DNA of 64,000 bases, taken from NCBI GenBank assembly GCA_947069175.1, contig CAMTDV010000023.1:89526240-89590239 (forward strand), read 5' to 3'. Positions within the stretch are counted from its first letter, which is position 1, and each line of letters starts with the position of its first letter. This DNA is from Scalesia atractyloides (Eukaryota > Streptophyta > Magnoliopsida > Asterales > Asteraceae). The translations under genes and the position numbers were made by a program. Under the pieces are notes generated by a model. That model had not been told where the DNA came from. It worked only from the letters and a program-made list of their open reading frames with translations, and did not search any database. This document shows, in pieces, positions 31,753 through 44,260 of this stretch.

Positions 31753-34700
31753 TGTCACACCCCGGATTTTCAACCCGAAATCCATACACCGGTGGGCCCG
31801 GGTGGGGAGTATCGTGACGTCAGTTGATAATCATCATAGTCAATTAAACACGGCACAGCGGAAGTCTTGGAGTAAAATTACTATTACAAATCGAATGTTC
31901 GAAAATACAAAATAATATACAAGCTTGTAATGGAAGACCCACTGGTGGATCATAAATTGTATATGGAAAGAATATAAACAGACTTTGGGCAGATTTAGGA
32001 TTTGCAAGATCCTCTATCACTGCCAAGCACTTCTGGCCTATTTTCGTATTGTACCTACAAATTAGTCTTTTGAAAATACGTCAGCTTTCGCTGGTAAACA
32101 TACCCAACTGACTCATTTTGAAAACATTTCAAAAATGTTTTAAGTGCGTATCAGCACAAAATCTTTTTATAACTTGGGTTAATTGACCGTCCAACCTTGT
32201 TAACAGATTTACGGTACGGAGACCAAGACACAATTAACGTACACACCACTTTGGACTCACGAAGGAGTCAATTCCTTCCAACCTTGTGGGAATGCATAAT
32301 TGAGCGTCTATCGGGTGTATGCCTACACCCGCGCTAAGGTCGTGGGCATTTCTATTGTAATGAGCCGAGGATATCCAGACACATAGTTAACCCCCGATGT
32401 TTAAATTATCAAACAAAACTGATTAAAACAGAATATGCGGATTTACTAACTCCAAACCCGGCGTTTGATTGATCCCATTTCCGACCAAGCGGTAATAATT
32501 TACCGTAACCCAAGCCCGTATAGGGGAAATAAGTCGAGAGTATTTACCTGAGCTAGTCTTCTTTAATTTTTAATAACTCAGGGTCGTACACAAAAACGAC
32601 TAGGTGCAAAATAGCATTTACCGGCAAGTCTCTAGGCTGGATTTTGGCATAAACTAACCAATTAAATACTAACGGTCTTATTTAAGTAATTGACTTAGAC
32701 CGACTAGCGTACTTGATCAAAACTTATGACGCTAGATTAAACGATGATTGGATAGAATGTAGTTTAATCCCAACAAGTACCTTGACTTGTATAATATGGG
32801 TAAACTATAAACATTCTGGATTTTGAGACTTAAATGACAAGGTTAAACCCGTTTCGGTTAATTTCCGTAAAATAGTTACATATACGTAACTGTGCACATA
32901 TTAGCAATATCGGGTAACCAGATAAGTTATGGACAAGTTCTATATGCCATTATACATTAAATAAGTAAAATATCAGTAGGATATTAACTTATATGCCCGT
33001 TAAGGTTTTAAAACGAAACTATGCCTCATAAAGGCATTTTGGTAATTTCACACCATATAAAAGGAACTTGAATATAATTTAATGTTTTAATTATAAGTAT
33101 TCTGGAAAAATACTTTATTTATGATATAATATCAGTAGGCCTTTTATGACCAAACTATGCACCGAAGGGCATTTTGGGCATTTTACACATAGTTTATAAA
33201 TTATTTGGGGTTCTGAGTTTATAATATGTACCTACTGTAAATATGTTTAAAATAAATTCTAAAATCAGTAGGTATCAAGTCTTGGTCAATAATATGGTTT
33301 ATAACCATACTATGCGCCTAAACGGCGCTTATGTCGTAAAACAACGTTTTATGCGATGTTAAATGAAAACTGACATTAGGGTTAGATTAAAATGTTTAAA
33401 AAATGTTATTTAATATAACATATCAGTAGGTAAATGATTTTCCTTGAAAATGTTCGATTAAAACTATTTTATGAGCCACAAGGGCTAAAACCGTCATTTA
33501 TCGACATATTTGAAGGACTTGCTTGAAAACTCAGTTTAAACCTAGTTTAACATCCCAAATAATCCTACTTATAATATTACATTAGTAGAAACTCATTTTC
33601 AAGTTTATTACCATTTAAAATCTTGTTTTATGTTGGTCAAAGATGGCATAATTATGGAACTTGCGCATAAACTTGGATTCTGATTATGATCATATAATAT
33701 AACCTCAGAGGGTTATGCTACATTATATTATGATCATAATGCAACTTTAGATCAGTAGGTAACTAATCTAAACCGGGTCAGAATCGAAAGTCAAAGCAGA
33801 AGTCAAGCTTCGCGACTTTCGTTGCAAACCGACCCCAGAACTGAAATTTACGAGCCGAACATGTTCTCACATGTTCTAATAATTATTACCAACTTGTTTA
33901 AGTGTCAAAACAGGTTACATAACATATATAAGATCAATTTATGATTTTTCCGAAAAATGGCCTGTTTAACTTTTTAATATCATAATTGGTCTAGCAAACG
34001 TGATCTCGAGGAGGTGCCCTTTATAGGGATTAACACCTACCTTATTTCGATCACTTAGCCATGTTCATTTCGAACAAGGCTGGACCATAATGGTTTAACC
34101 GAGAGTCAAAGCGTTTTCCGTAAAACGCTTGACTTTTGGCTATAAAAGCCTATAAACAAAATGCAAGAGCAAGGAACACTTACAAGAGGTTCCTAGAATG
34201 CAAGAGAACTAAGTTGGATGCTCCTTTCAGCTAGGAACTACCAGAGGAGGGAGAAGAGTTATGATTTAGAAAGGTGCAAGTTCAAATGGTGAACTTGATC
34301 ACCTATTTATAGTTGGAGAGCTCAAAGGAGGTGAAGCCAGGTGTTTATGGGTGTAAGAGGAAGCTTACAAGTGTCCCAAAATGTGGCATAGCAGTTTACA
34401 AGTCTATGGTTTCGAATTAATGGTTTTGGAGCTTTGTTTGGAGGCCAAGCCAAAACTTTCTACAGCAGACCTGTTCTCGCGCCCCGCGAGAGACTCAGTC
34501 CAGGCCTCTCGCGGCCCGCGACCGCCCTTGGGCAGTTTCAAAGTTAGACACTTTTAGCCCCTTAACTTATTAAAGCTTCTAAAAACGTTTTTAAATACCG
34601 TTTTGGACATTTAGCCCTCTGTAGCCAATACTTGGCATACCCAGGATTATGCCCGGACATTGTCGAGCTCTTAGTTCGTTAAAAGGTCACTCAGAGGTAT

Positions 34701-35092
34701 ACATTAACATGTTGACACTTTTAATCCCTCCATCATCCAACTTTCACATATTTACAAAATTGAACCCTCACGTCAACAAATGCACGAATGAGAGTTAGGA
34801 CTTCACAGGATCACTCAGAGTTTATTATAAGCATGTTATTCGATGTCACTTAGAGGATAGACATGTTGACATATCAGTCATCAAGGCCAAATTTCAAGCA
34901 TGTTGACATATCAGTATAAGAGCGATTAACATTTTACATATTAGTCCTCAGAGGCTGTTATTTATGCATGTTGACATCGACACGTCATTCAGGCTCAGTT
35001 TGAATGTTGCGCCTTTATCCTTATTGTCTTTAACAAACTATATTTAAAATACAACACGTGTCTATACTATTGACACATTTTACATGTGTTAT
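31753..35092 (-). repeat. 5' LTR of element C (~3340 bp)
   Basis: Aligns with 10597-13952. From 31753 to about 34770 differences are ordinary substitutions and a few indels. Beyond 34773 small deletions become dense and blur the end, which I place near 35092. Confidence 0.87.
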
Positions 35093-35432
35093 AGATTACT
35101 CTTATTTATCTTGCGTTACTGTTCTGAAATTTAACTTCAGTTTGATTTGATATAAAACTTAATTGTTTTAAGATTTAATCACAAATGTGGGCTAGTGTAG
35201 TGTGTGTGGTGCGTGTTGTTTCGATGGGACCCGGTTCGAAACCCAGTCTGCCCCTTTGTATATTAATTTTTTTAATTTAAACCTTTTTTATTAATATTAT
35301 TATTAGTTTTTAATATTTAATCTTTAATTAACACAAAATAAATACTCGAATTTGAAGATGAATAAATGCATACAAACTTTAAATAAAATACTTGAATGTT
35401 TAAACGGAGCGGTTTGGAACCCGAATGTTACA
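35093..35432 (-). repeat. 3' LTR of D, second part, with antisense tRNA-like module
   Basis: Continues the LTR broken at 10596. An antisense tRNA-like module (35186-35257, plus strand) matches 42583-42660 but with missing bases in the T-arm. Ends ATGTTACA. Confidence 0.85.
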
Positions 35433-35446
35433 GTATCCTACTTAGA
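35433..35446 (-). promoter_or_regulatory. Polypurine tract of element D (eroded)
   Basis: Minus strand CTAAGTAGGATAC at the LTR edge; two Gs and some As are missing relative to B, within the indel-dense tract. Confidence 0.7.
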
Positions 35447-35466
35447 ATTTCGTCCCGAAATTTAGT

Positions 35467-38400
35467 AGTAATGTAATGGAAAAGATGCGGTATTTTACAC
35501 CATCGATCTCACGTTCCATGTAAACTCAGGTCCTTGTTTGACTCCAACGCACCCGACTATCGATACGAACTTCGTCTTAAACGCTTTCACCAAGTCCATG
35601 ATTTTACAGTCGTTCAACGAAAATGCATTGATTCATCAATCTGAATATCTTCCAACGGTATATGGAGATTTTCGTCAGCAAGACACTTTTTACAAGTTTG
35701 ATACATGGAACGTGATGAATCCGTTGAGTTCTTCTGTAAAGTCAACTTTAGGCTACAGGACCAACTCTCTCAAGTATTTTGATGGTCCACATAGCATGTG
35801 CTAGCTTGCCTTTCTGACCAAAACGAACCACTCCTTCCATGGTGATACTTCAAAAACTTGATCGCCAACACAATTCAAGTGGCTTCGTCGTTTATCAACG
35901 TAACTCTTTTGACGACTTCGACTACTAAAGATTATTGCGGATTTGAAGATCTTATCGTTGTTTCGTGGATCAATTCAGTCATGATTTGTGCTTCACTGAT
36001 TCGTGCCAACATACAGAATCGACTACGACCATGTAATGCTTCAAAAGGAGCCATACCTATACTTGAATGATAGCTATTGTTGTACGAAATTCAACTATGT
36101 AGATGATATCCAATTTCCCTTGAAGTCATACACAGCTCGCAACATGTCTTCAAGAGTTTGTATGGTACGCTCAGACTGACCATCATTTGAATGAAAGGCG
36201 TGTTAAGGTCTAAACGTGTACCTAATGCTGTTGCACATTACATGTTCTGAAGTAAAACGGCCATCTCGATCCGAATTTGATACTTAAAGGCACCCCATGA
36301 CGCTTACAATTCATCAATATAGATACGACTAACTTCGTTTTATAATCTTTGCGGATTGAATGAAATAAGCTGATTTAGTAAGACGATCAATGATAACCCA
36401 AATCGTATCATGCCCACTGAAGTGCAAAGGTAACGCGGTAATGAAGTCCATGGTTATGTTTTCCCACTTCCAAATGGTATTTCGGTTGGACAGTATCCTG
36501 AAGATCTTGATGTTCAGCTTTACACTTAGAACATGTGAGCACTTGGAGACAAAAATGGCGATATCCTTCTTCATGCCAGGCACTAGTAAGAGTATCGTAG
36601 GTCTTGATACATCTTCTCAGCACCTGGATGTACGAATATCGTGTTTTGTGAGCTCGTTCATGAGAAAAGTACGAACATTGTCACGATCAGGTACCCAAAT
36701 ACGATTTAAGTAGTAAAGAATACTATCGGACTTGGATTCTAACTGGTTCAGCTCCACAAGACAATTCATCTCATACATCATTTTCCGTGACAGAAATATG
36801 TTGATCTGTCCAAATGCGGTTTTGAAGAACAGTTACGATTTGAGAACACAAAAGATGGATGGAGTTCACATACTCTTTTCGGCTAAGAGCATCAGCCACA
36901 ACATTGGTTTTGCCAGGATGGTAACGGATTTCACAATCATAATCATTTAAGAGTTCGACCCATCGTCGTTGCCTCATGTTCAACTCTTTTTGATTGAATA
37001 TATGTTGAAGGCTCTTGTGGTCAGTGTAAATCTCACACTTGGTACCATAGAGATAATGTCTCCAAATCTTTAGAGCGAACACAACTGTTCCAAGCTCTAG
37101 GTCGTGAGTAGTGTAATTCTTTTCATGTACTTTGAGTTGCCTTGAGGCGTAGCTTATCACCTTTCCTCTTTGCATTAGGACACACCCTAGCCCATGCCCT
37201 GATGTGTCATAATAGACCACAAAGTCTTCACAACCGTCAATGAGAGTGAGAATAGGTGCATCACAAAGTCTTTGCTTCAAAGTTTGAAAAGCCTCTTCTT
37301 GCTTGGGCCCCTAAATGAAGGGCTTGCCCTTATGAGGCAAGGCTGTGAGTGGTAAGGCAATACGAGATAAATTTGCGATGAAACATCGATAATAACCAAC
37401 TAGACCAAGGAATGATCTAACTTCAGTAGGAAATGCGTGGAGCTTGCCATTCTTGCACTGCTTTGATCTTTGCAGGGTCGACATGGATCCCTTTGTCGTT
37501 GACGACATGACCAAGAAATTGAACTTCTTTAACCAGAATTCACATTTCGAAAACTTACCGTAAAGCTTTTCGGTTCTCAAAAGTGTTAGGATAAGTCGAA
37601 GATGTCGCTCATGATCGGATTTGGTCTTCGAATAAATAAGGATATCCTTGATAAAGACTATGACGAAACGATCGAGGTAGGGTTTACACACCCTATTCAT
37701 CAAATCCATGAAAACGGCAGGAGCATTGGTCAAACCAAAAGGCATGACCGTGAATTCGTAGTGACCATATCGTGTTCGAAAAGCAGTCTTTGGAATGTCT
37801 TCTTCACGTACTCTAAGCTGGTGATAACTAGAACGAAGATCAATTTTTGAGAAACAGGTGGCACCCTGTTGTTGATCTAGAAGATCATCAATACGAGGTA
37901 AAGGATAATGGTTCTTGATAGTCAGCTTGTTGAGCTCTCGATAGTCGATGCACATTCGAAAAGTTCCATCCTTCTTCTTTACGAAAAGAATCGACGCACC
38001 CCATGGTGATGAGCTAGGGCGTATGAATCCCTTGTCAGTCAGTTCTTGCAATTGACTAGCTAACTCTTGCATTTCAGATGGGGCTAACCGATATGGAGAT
38101 TTTGCAACTGGTGTAGCACCAGGTACAAGATCGATTCGAAATTCGACTTCTCGCACAGGAGGAAGTCCTGAAACATCGTCGGTAAAAACTTGAGGAAATT
38201 CTTTAACGATTGGAATGTCTTCGAGTTTCTTCTCCTTGCTTTCCTTTTTGACGATGTGAGCTAAAAATGCTATGTAGTCTTTGCGAAGGTATCTTCGAGC
38301 TTGAAGGCACGACATCAACTTGAGTCCTTTGAATGGGGTTTCACCAAAAATACGGAGAGTTTGACCGTGAGAGAGGAATTCGAATAAGTTTCTCATAACA

Positions 38401-38706
38401 AACAATTTCAGCGTGATGCTGACTAAGCCAGTCCATACCAATGATGACGTTGAAACTACCCAACTTCATAGGAATTAGATCAATTGGAAAGTCATGAACA
38501 TTGAGAGTAAGAGTGCAATCACGAATGATAGAGTCTAACGTAATAGGTTCACCGTCGGATACTTCCACTGTAAATGATTCGGCTAGACTAACGAGAGGTA
38601 AATCAAGAATAGATTCAAACCCTAAGGACGCAAAACTCTTATCCACGCCAGTGTCAAATAGAATAGATGCATAACTATCGTTAATGAGAAACGTACCGTT
38701 AACCAT
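35467..38706 (-). pseudogene. pol: pol of element D: protease, RT, RNase H, integrase, chromodomain remains
   Basis: Protease (38341-38706) has ILFDTGVDKSF, with Val where A or G follows the catalytic Asp-Thr-Gly in the others. RT (about 37430-38150) has CIDYRELNKLTIKN and FSKIDLRSSYHQL, but the catalytic motif reads FIKDILIYS instead of FIDD, which should abolish activity. RNase H (36771-37280) has YYDTSGHGLGCVL, where the usual catalytic Asp of YCDAS is kept but Cys is lost. A TAG at 37311 replaces the Trp codon seen in B. Frames shift at about 38400 and 37500. Integrase and chromodomain (35467-36760) are in six or more frames because of the indel-dense tract. Confidence 0.88.
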
Positions 38707-40068
38707 GTTGTTATCTGCTCTAGCATGGTTGTCATTGATGTTAAAAGCTCTTCCTCTAGCGGGCGGATTGAGTTAGTTGGCTTGGTTCACTAGATTAGCT
38801 TGGGCTTGAGCATTTATGATGTTCACCAAACGTGGGTAGGTGTTTCAAAAGTGGGTTGGATCACCACAATTGAAACAAGCTCTGACTGGTTGCATCATAG
38901 GGTAGTTGGGTTGGTAGTAGGGTTGAGCCATGGGTTGAGCAGGTGGTAAAAGTAAAGGTTGTTGGTATTGGGCTTGACCTACCACTTGGTTGTTGGGTTG
39001 GGCTTGAGGTTGATTACGGGCTGGTCTTTGAAAAGAGTGACAAGTTTGGATTGTATGACCTGCACGGCCACAACTTGTGCAGTGAAGACATGGGTTCTCA
39101 GCAGGGTGGTGATATTGGCATCGGTTGCATTTTTGATGTGGTCCTGTATATGGTTTCTTGAATAGTGCGGTAGGATGAGCAACTTGCGTGATTGGGGTGG
39201 CAGTGATAGGGGGATTGGCTTGGGTAACAACGAAATTCTTTCCATTGTGCTTTCTTTTGCCAGCAGACTTAGAAGATGATCCTGTTTGGGTTGGGCGTAG
39301 AGGTTTCAGTGGCTGTCTTGTCTTTCTTCTTCTCATCTTTAAAATCACCATTCCTGATGCGATTTTCAGTGAGCTCAGTAGCTAGCTCCATCGCGGCCTC
39401 AAGAGTTTCAGGATGGTACTCATCACAGAGTCTTGAATTTTTTAGAGAAGGCCTCGAATGTAGTGCTCGATCAATCGGTAGAGTGGAGTGAACAAATTGG
39501 GAACCATCTGACTCAACTCGAGGAACCTCTTATTGTAGGTTATGTGGTCTCCTTCCTTTTGTTTCAAGAAATAGAACTCATTCTCTAATTTCTTAATTTC
39601 ACTTCTTGGACAGAAGCACCTAAGTTCCCTCAATTCTTCCCAAGTTAGGGCCACAACGGCTTTGATGCCTCGTCTACCTTTCTCCACATTCCACCACGTG
39701 AGTGCTACCCCATACAGGCGACCAGTAGCATAACGCACCTTGCAATTGTTGGGACAATCACAGTTGAGGAAGGTACTCTCCATCTCCTCTAACCAACGAA
39801 GGAGAGCGGTGACACCTTCAGTCCCCTCGTACTTTGGAGGGTCGCATGAGTTGAAGTGCTTGTAGGTGCACTTGGTGGTGTCCGTGGGAGGATTGGCAAC
39901 ATTTTGACCTTCTTGGTTGATTGGGGTGATTGGATTAGCGGCAAGGGCTTGTTGGACTTGAACTACAATGTCGGGAATTACGGCGGCCATCTGTTGGGCT
40001 ATTTGAGCAGCCATGCGCTCGCCGGATCTTCCTGATTTCCTACCTCCTCGTGAGTTCCTAGAAGACAT
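38707..40068 (-). pseudogene. gag: gag of element D
   Basis: Starts MSSRNSRGGR at 40068. The gag domain is clear (LRWLEEMESTFLNCDCP, FCPRSEIKKLENEF). The first frame ends at 39442 by a frameshift; a second frame (38845-39351) holds the Cys/His segment CNRCQYHH and CTSCGRAGHTIQTC. The last knuckle is dead: CFNCGDPTHF is followed by TGA, and the final Cys codon is now Tyr. Another TAA follows near 38776. Confidence 0.88.
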
Positions 40069-40893
40069 CTATAGGAAATACGTAACGAGATTATGAGTTT
40101 GACGTTTAGGTGTCATGTTTTGTATTTAGAAATCAACATTCATAAAACAAATGAGAAAATAAGTTCACTACATCCATAGGATGTCTTGGTCTTTGCTCAT
40201 GTTTGGACCCCCATATGTCCTTCACACTTGGCCTAGGTAGTCATGTGGGCCCCCATGACTAGTGGACTTTGTAGGGTTCACATTAGTGTTGGCCTGTTAA
40301 CACTCGCACCACCCAAATGAAAATCGTAAAACATGATTGCAAGATATAAAGTCGGAAGGTGCCTAGGTGTAGACACAGTGACAACTCAAAGTGGAGTTAG
40401 TTCACACAACGTTTGATGTGACATGCTTTGGCCTAATAGGTCCTTTGTACTCTCATCGTTAGTCCCAGGTAGGCAAACTGGTCCATTATATTGGATTTAT
40501 ACGAATGCCAATCCTAAACAGGACGTTCCGACTACCGGTACTCATACCCTTCCAGTTACTACATGCCCGTCGTAGAACTCACTTTGATGAGATTTGAAAA
40601 ATAAAAACCTCATAAAATACTTGAGAAAAGCATGGTAAATGTTCAAATATGTGGAAATTGGAACGTGCGTGTTTGCGTAAGCATGTTATATTAATACGTA
40701 TATCACAATAAATACCACACAACAACATATAGTAGTGAGACTGCTAGCATGCATTTGTGTGTGAGATAAATATGAAACAAATAAACATCATGAGTTTGCA
40801 TGTAACCAACTAACACATCAGCAATTAAAATCTAACCAACTATAGTATAGGCTCTAAGGGTCTAATAAACTATCCTATATCCCTATAGTCAAA
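40069..40893 (-). other. Leader of element D with primer-site stem-loop
   Basis: Matches the leaders of A and B; the stem-loop is at 40839-40889. Confidence 0.7.
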
Positions 40894-40906
40894 AGCTCTA
40901 ATACCA
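40894..40906 (-). promoter_or_regulatory. Primer binding site of element D (decayed)
   Basis: Minus strand TGGTATTAGAGCT, two changes from the standard site. Confidence 0.8.
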
Positions 40907-41885
40907 ATTTGTCACACCCTGACCCGTAGCGGATATGGTAGTCGGGGCATGATTGGGTTTTCATCAAAGCTCATGACATTTACTATATTAAAGTTTCATA
41001 TTTATTAACTCAAATTGAAAAGAGAATATTCCAAACACATAAAAACATACAAACACAAAAAAAATGTTCTAAACAAGTAATGTTTTATTCTTCTTCTAAA
41101 GCCAAATCCTAGGTGTTCCTTTCCTCAGCCTGTCCACCTGTATCATGTGTAAAATAAAGATTTGGGTCAACAAAAGTTGGAGAGTGAATCTCATTTAATC
41201 ATTTGAAAGAAATAGTTATATTAATTAATTTAATAAAAATGTGCATAAACCAAATATGAGCATACGTATATGTGAAACTATCCACAAACCACATAACATC
41301 TAGCAATGTACACATGAGCATGATAAATGATGAACTGTGAGATCAAGGCTCAATCAAACGGAGCCGATCTAATTAGGCACGCGATGCTCTACTCGTATCT
41401 AACGAGGAACTGGTGGGCCTAATGTGAATGATGCACTGAAATGAGAAAATGTAACCACATATAACAACAACCAAACATTACATAAAACGTTAGATCATAT
41501 AATGGTAGTAGCACAAGTGTTTGAATAAACAAAATAAGTAACGACACATGATACACTCCAAAACATGAATAAAAAGGAGAATTTGTAAGGATTCACTCAT
41601 AGTGGGTGCGTTTCTTGGATTAACGACGAATGCGCACGATTTAAGAATTCGCTACGAGAGAAACTAACCTAAATAATCATGTAAATTTTATTTGATTTTT
41701 AATTAATGCCTTTTATTATATTTTTAAGCCTATTTTCATAGCATTTATTACAAATTTAAAACCTAAAAATCTTATTTTTATAGGTATTTTTAGGGATTTT
41801 GAAAAAAATTAAGGAAATTAGGTATTAAAAAAAATACCATTTTTCAGGGTTGACCGGGTCGAACCGGGTTGACTTTGATATTATT

Positions 41886-42294
41886 GGCATCGTGTGAGGA
41901 TCGAACTCGTGACATCCCGTATACGTGCACGCAGCTCTACCAACTGAGCTACGTGTCTAACCTGAAATAAACTTGATTTTAATTATATATATATATACTA
42001 ACTAGCCTAACTATATTTTTTTTTTATTTAAATAGGATTTATAATTGCCCAAAACCGATTGCAGAACCGGCTCGAACCCGCGAGATGTTGTTTCGAGTGC
42101 ACACAGCCCAACCAGTTAGGCTGTGTGTCTAACCCGTCATACCCAGAATTATAAGTTATATACACTTATCAAGAGGTGATCTGAATTGGGTTTTTTTAAT
42201 TTGGTTTTATTTCGAAAGTTGGATGCGTGTGAGACTCGAACCCGGAACATGTGCTTTATATTTGCACACAGTCCACCGCTGGACTGTTGTCTAA
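41886..42294 (-). repeat. Three tRNA-like modules in the 5' LTR of D (sense)
   Basis: Modules at 41886-41961, 42063-42132 and 42222-42294. The first has the A box and a B-box GAGTTCGATCC. The second carries the alternative hairpin CACAGCCCAAC/GTTAGGCTGTG. Confidence 0.78.
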
Positions 42295-42539
42295 CCCGAT
42301 AAAAACACCATTTTTATTATACTTATATACTGTATAAACTTCATCTTCTTCACCATTAAAACCCAGAAGTCATACCCGACTGTTAGCCCATTTGATTAAC
42401 TGTTTTCATGACAACTAAACATTAAACAAAAGATAACAAAGAGTTTTAGATGTTTGTATCGAATTGGAGTGAGCTATATCTTTCCGGTTAAATTCCGGTA
42501 ATGAACAAGAACAACTTCGGCTATGTTTGATTGAAACAG

Positions 42540-42555
42540 AATTGGAGTGATGCTA
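42540..42555. other. Deletion scar with templated filler in LTR D
   Basis: The junction holds AATTGGAGTGATGC, which copies a nearby LTR segment (about 10268-10281 in the other LTR), between GAAACAG and TATAAAAC. Confidence 0.65.
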
Positions 42556-42582
42556 TAAAACTTAATTGTTTTTAGATTTAAT

Positions 42583-42660
42583 CACAAGTGTGTGTAGTGT
42601 AGTGGTGTATGGTGCGTGTTGTTTCGATGGGGACCCGGGTTCGAAACCCGGTTGCCCCTT
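42583..42660 (+). repeat. Antisense tRNA-like module in the 5' LTR of D
   Basis: Perfect T-arm CCGGG, TTCGAAA, CCCGG, as in A. Confidence 0.75.
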
Positions 42661-42846
42661 TGTATTTATTTTTATTATTTTAAACCTTTTATTTTAATAT
42701 AATTATTATTAGTTTTTAATATTTAACTCTTTTATTAACTACAAATTAATAACTCGGATTTGAAAGTTGAATAAATGCGTAACGAAACTTCAAATTAAAT
42801 ACTTGAATTGTTTAAAGGAGCGGGTTCTGGAAACCCGAATGTTACA

Positions 42847-42851
42847 TTGGT
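42847..42851. repeat. Target site duplication of element D (right), TTGGT
   Basis: Matches 8767-8771. Confidence 0.92.
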
Positions 42852-43502
42852 GATGGAACAGGTGGTGGTGGGTGTGTTGCGAAGTTGCAGTTTGTTGAAC
42901 ATTGAAGTTGTGTTGGATTAGGGTTTAATTTGGGGAAGATGATGAGCTCAGTCTTTATAAAGTCAAATATTGAATTTTATTTATTATTTTAACTAATAAT
43001 TTGTTATAGTAAAAATTGTAATGACCATATTGCCCTTCACAACTGAGGAAAAAGATAAAAAAAAACAGGTTTTTTTGAGAACTCTGAGCTGCAGTGACCT
43101 AAATTCAAAAGATTTAAATTTTAATTAAAATGATAAAAATGAACAAACCTCATAAACAAAAATGACATTTACTCAATATTTTATCATCTCTCTACCCAAC
43201 TAATTTATTGCACACTAGCAATATCTCCTTTTGTTTCTCTTTTCGACCTTTATGTTTCTTTTTCTTCCCTTTCACATTCACTATTGTTATTGTAATAAAA
43301 CCTTATTTAACAATCATTTGTTAAAAAGCTAAACTCTTATTTAACAATTATTGTAACCACACTTTAAGCCTACTTAATTAATTATTGATTTCTAAAGTTA
43401 TAACTAAAAACACATGCTTTCACGTTATGCCTTCCTTTTTTCTCCTTATTTTTTTTAATAAATGTCAGCTTCTATCAATATGATATTCGTGGTTGTAGAG
43501 GG
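42852..43502. other. AT-rich host DNA, nothing recognised
   Basis: Begins with the GGT-rich tail of the D target site; beyond that there are no convincing frames or repeats. Confidence 0.6.
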
Positions 43503-44260
43503 TAGGAACCGGATGTTGCCCTATGATGCACTGGGACCGGTACGGGAACGGGGTATGGGTACGGAGACGGGCACGGGAAACGGTAAAACCAAAAAAATCA
43601 AGAAGCGGGGATGGGGCGGGTACAGGAATAAAAACATATAAAAAAATAAATATATATCAAAGATAATGTAACACAAAACCCCAAGATAGTTATATATTGA
43701 TGTAAAGCTCAAAAATCTCATATCTTCCTAATCTAATCAAACGTTAACAAGCAAATCGCTTTCAAGTTCCAGTTCATCTAATGAAAGATCAGCAAACATA
43801 AATATTGAATAAAATTAGCTCACAAAACCAAAAACGTAATAAAGTATAATTTACTCATGTAGTTTAGGGTTTTTTTTAATCATTTACTATTTAAGTGGAT
43901 ATTTTTTAGCTGGCCCAATTTAAGATTAAAAATACCCAAAGCCCACAAGTCATACCTACTTTACCTCTTCTTCCTTCTTAAACAAAAAAAACCCTAACAA
44001 CATTTCCCTGCAGCTTTATACATCGCCAACCGGAATTTTGGCTGAAAGTCTAAAACAACCCGGATACGTCCCAGATACGTCGAATTTTCCGTCCCCACGA
44101 TCCCAGATACGTCTTGCCGCCGTGCCCACAAACCCAGAAACGTTTGGGGGACGTTTCCATGCCGTCCCCGTGCCGTTTCCGTCCCCTAGCAGTCTCCGGG
44201 ACGGGAGACGGCACCTCATAGCCGTTTCCGTGCTTCCGAGATGTTGCCTCCCCCAATCAT
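43503..44260. repeat. Possible element with GC-rich inverted ends and a telo-box promoter-like core
   Basis: The left edge (43530-43625) has repeated GGGACGG-like and GGTACGGG-like motifs; the right edge (44087-44245) has the reverse complement type, such as CCGTGCCGTTTCCGTCCCC. Between them, 43911-43998 holds GGCCCA-like and AAGCCCAC motifs and the telo-box AAACCCTAA, a set typical of plant translation-gene promoters. I see no clean target duplication or protein, so this could be a decayed transposon with captured promoter DNA or just a diverged repeat. Confidence 0.35.

Larger units (their letters stand above)
10597..35092 (-). mobile_element. Element C: Ty3/gypsy chromovirus with an extra 5' reading frame, interrupted by B
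   Basis: Left LTR 10597-13952 and right LTR 31753 to about 35092 align along their length. The interior holds, on the minus strand, an upstream proline-rich frame, gag, protease (split by element B), RT, RNase H, integrase and chromodomain. The left flank is TGATT; the right flank reads TAGATT in a tract with many missing bases, consistent with a decayed or misread TGATT duplication. C sits inside the 3' LTR of D. Its LTRs are unlike those of A, B and D and lack tRNA-like modules. Confidence 0.9.
34773..36760. other. Indel-dense tract, probable assembly or consensus error
   Basis: Against paralogs in this window, this tract lacks 1-3 bases every 10-20 bases, often one of a doublet or triplet: GCGGTTTGG for GCGGGTTTGG, TATCCTACTTAG for TATCCCCTACTTTTAG. 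It runs without change through the end of LTR C, the rest of the D LTR and the integrase end of D, and stops before the clean RNase H frame at 36771. Confidence 0.7.
8772..42846 (-). mobile_element. Element D: outer Ty3/gypsy chromovirus, interrupted by C and B
   Basis: The LTR beginning TGTCACACCC at 8772 is broken at 10596 by element C and resumes at about 35093, ending ATGTTACA at 35432. The interior (35433-40909) carries gag, protease, RT, RNase H and integrase remains on the minus strand, then a complete right LTR (40910-42846). A perfect 5-bp target duplication TTGGT flanks the whole. LTR divergence, several stop codons and a damaged RT active site make it the oldest of the nest. Confidence 0.92.
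40910..42846 (-). repeat. 5' LTR of element D (1937 bp)
   Basis: TGTCACACCC to GAATGTTACA on the plus strand. It is shorter than the other copy because about 308 bases are missing at 42540-42555. Confidence 0.92.
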
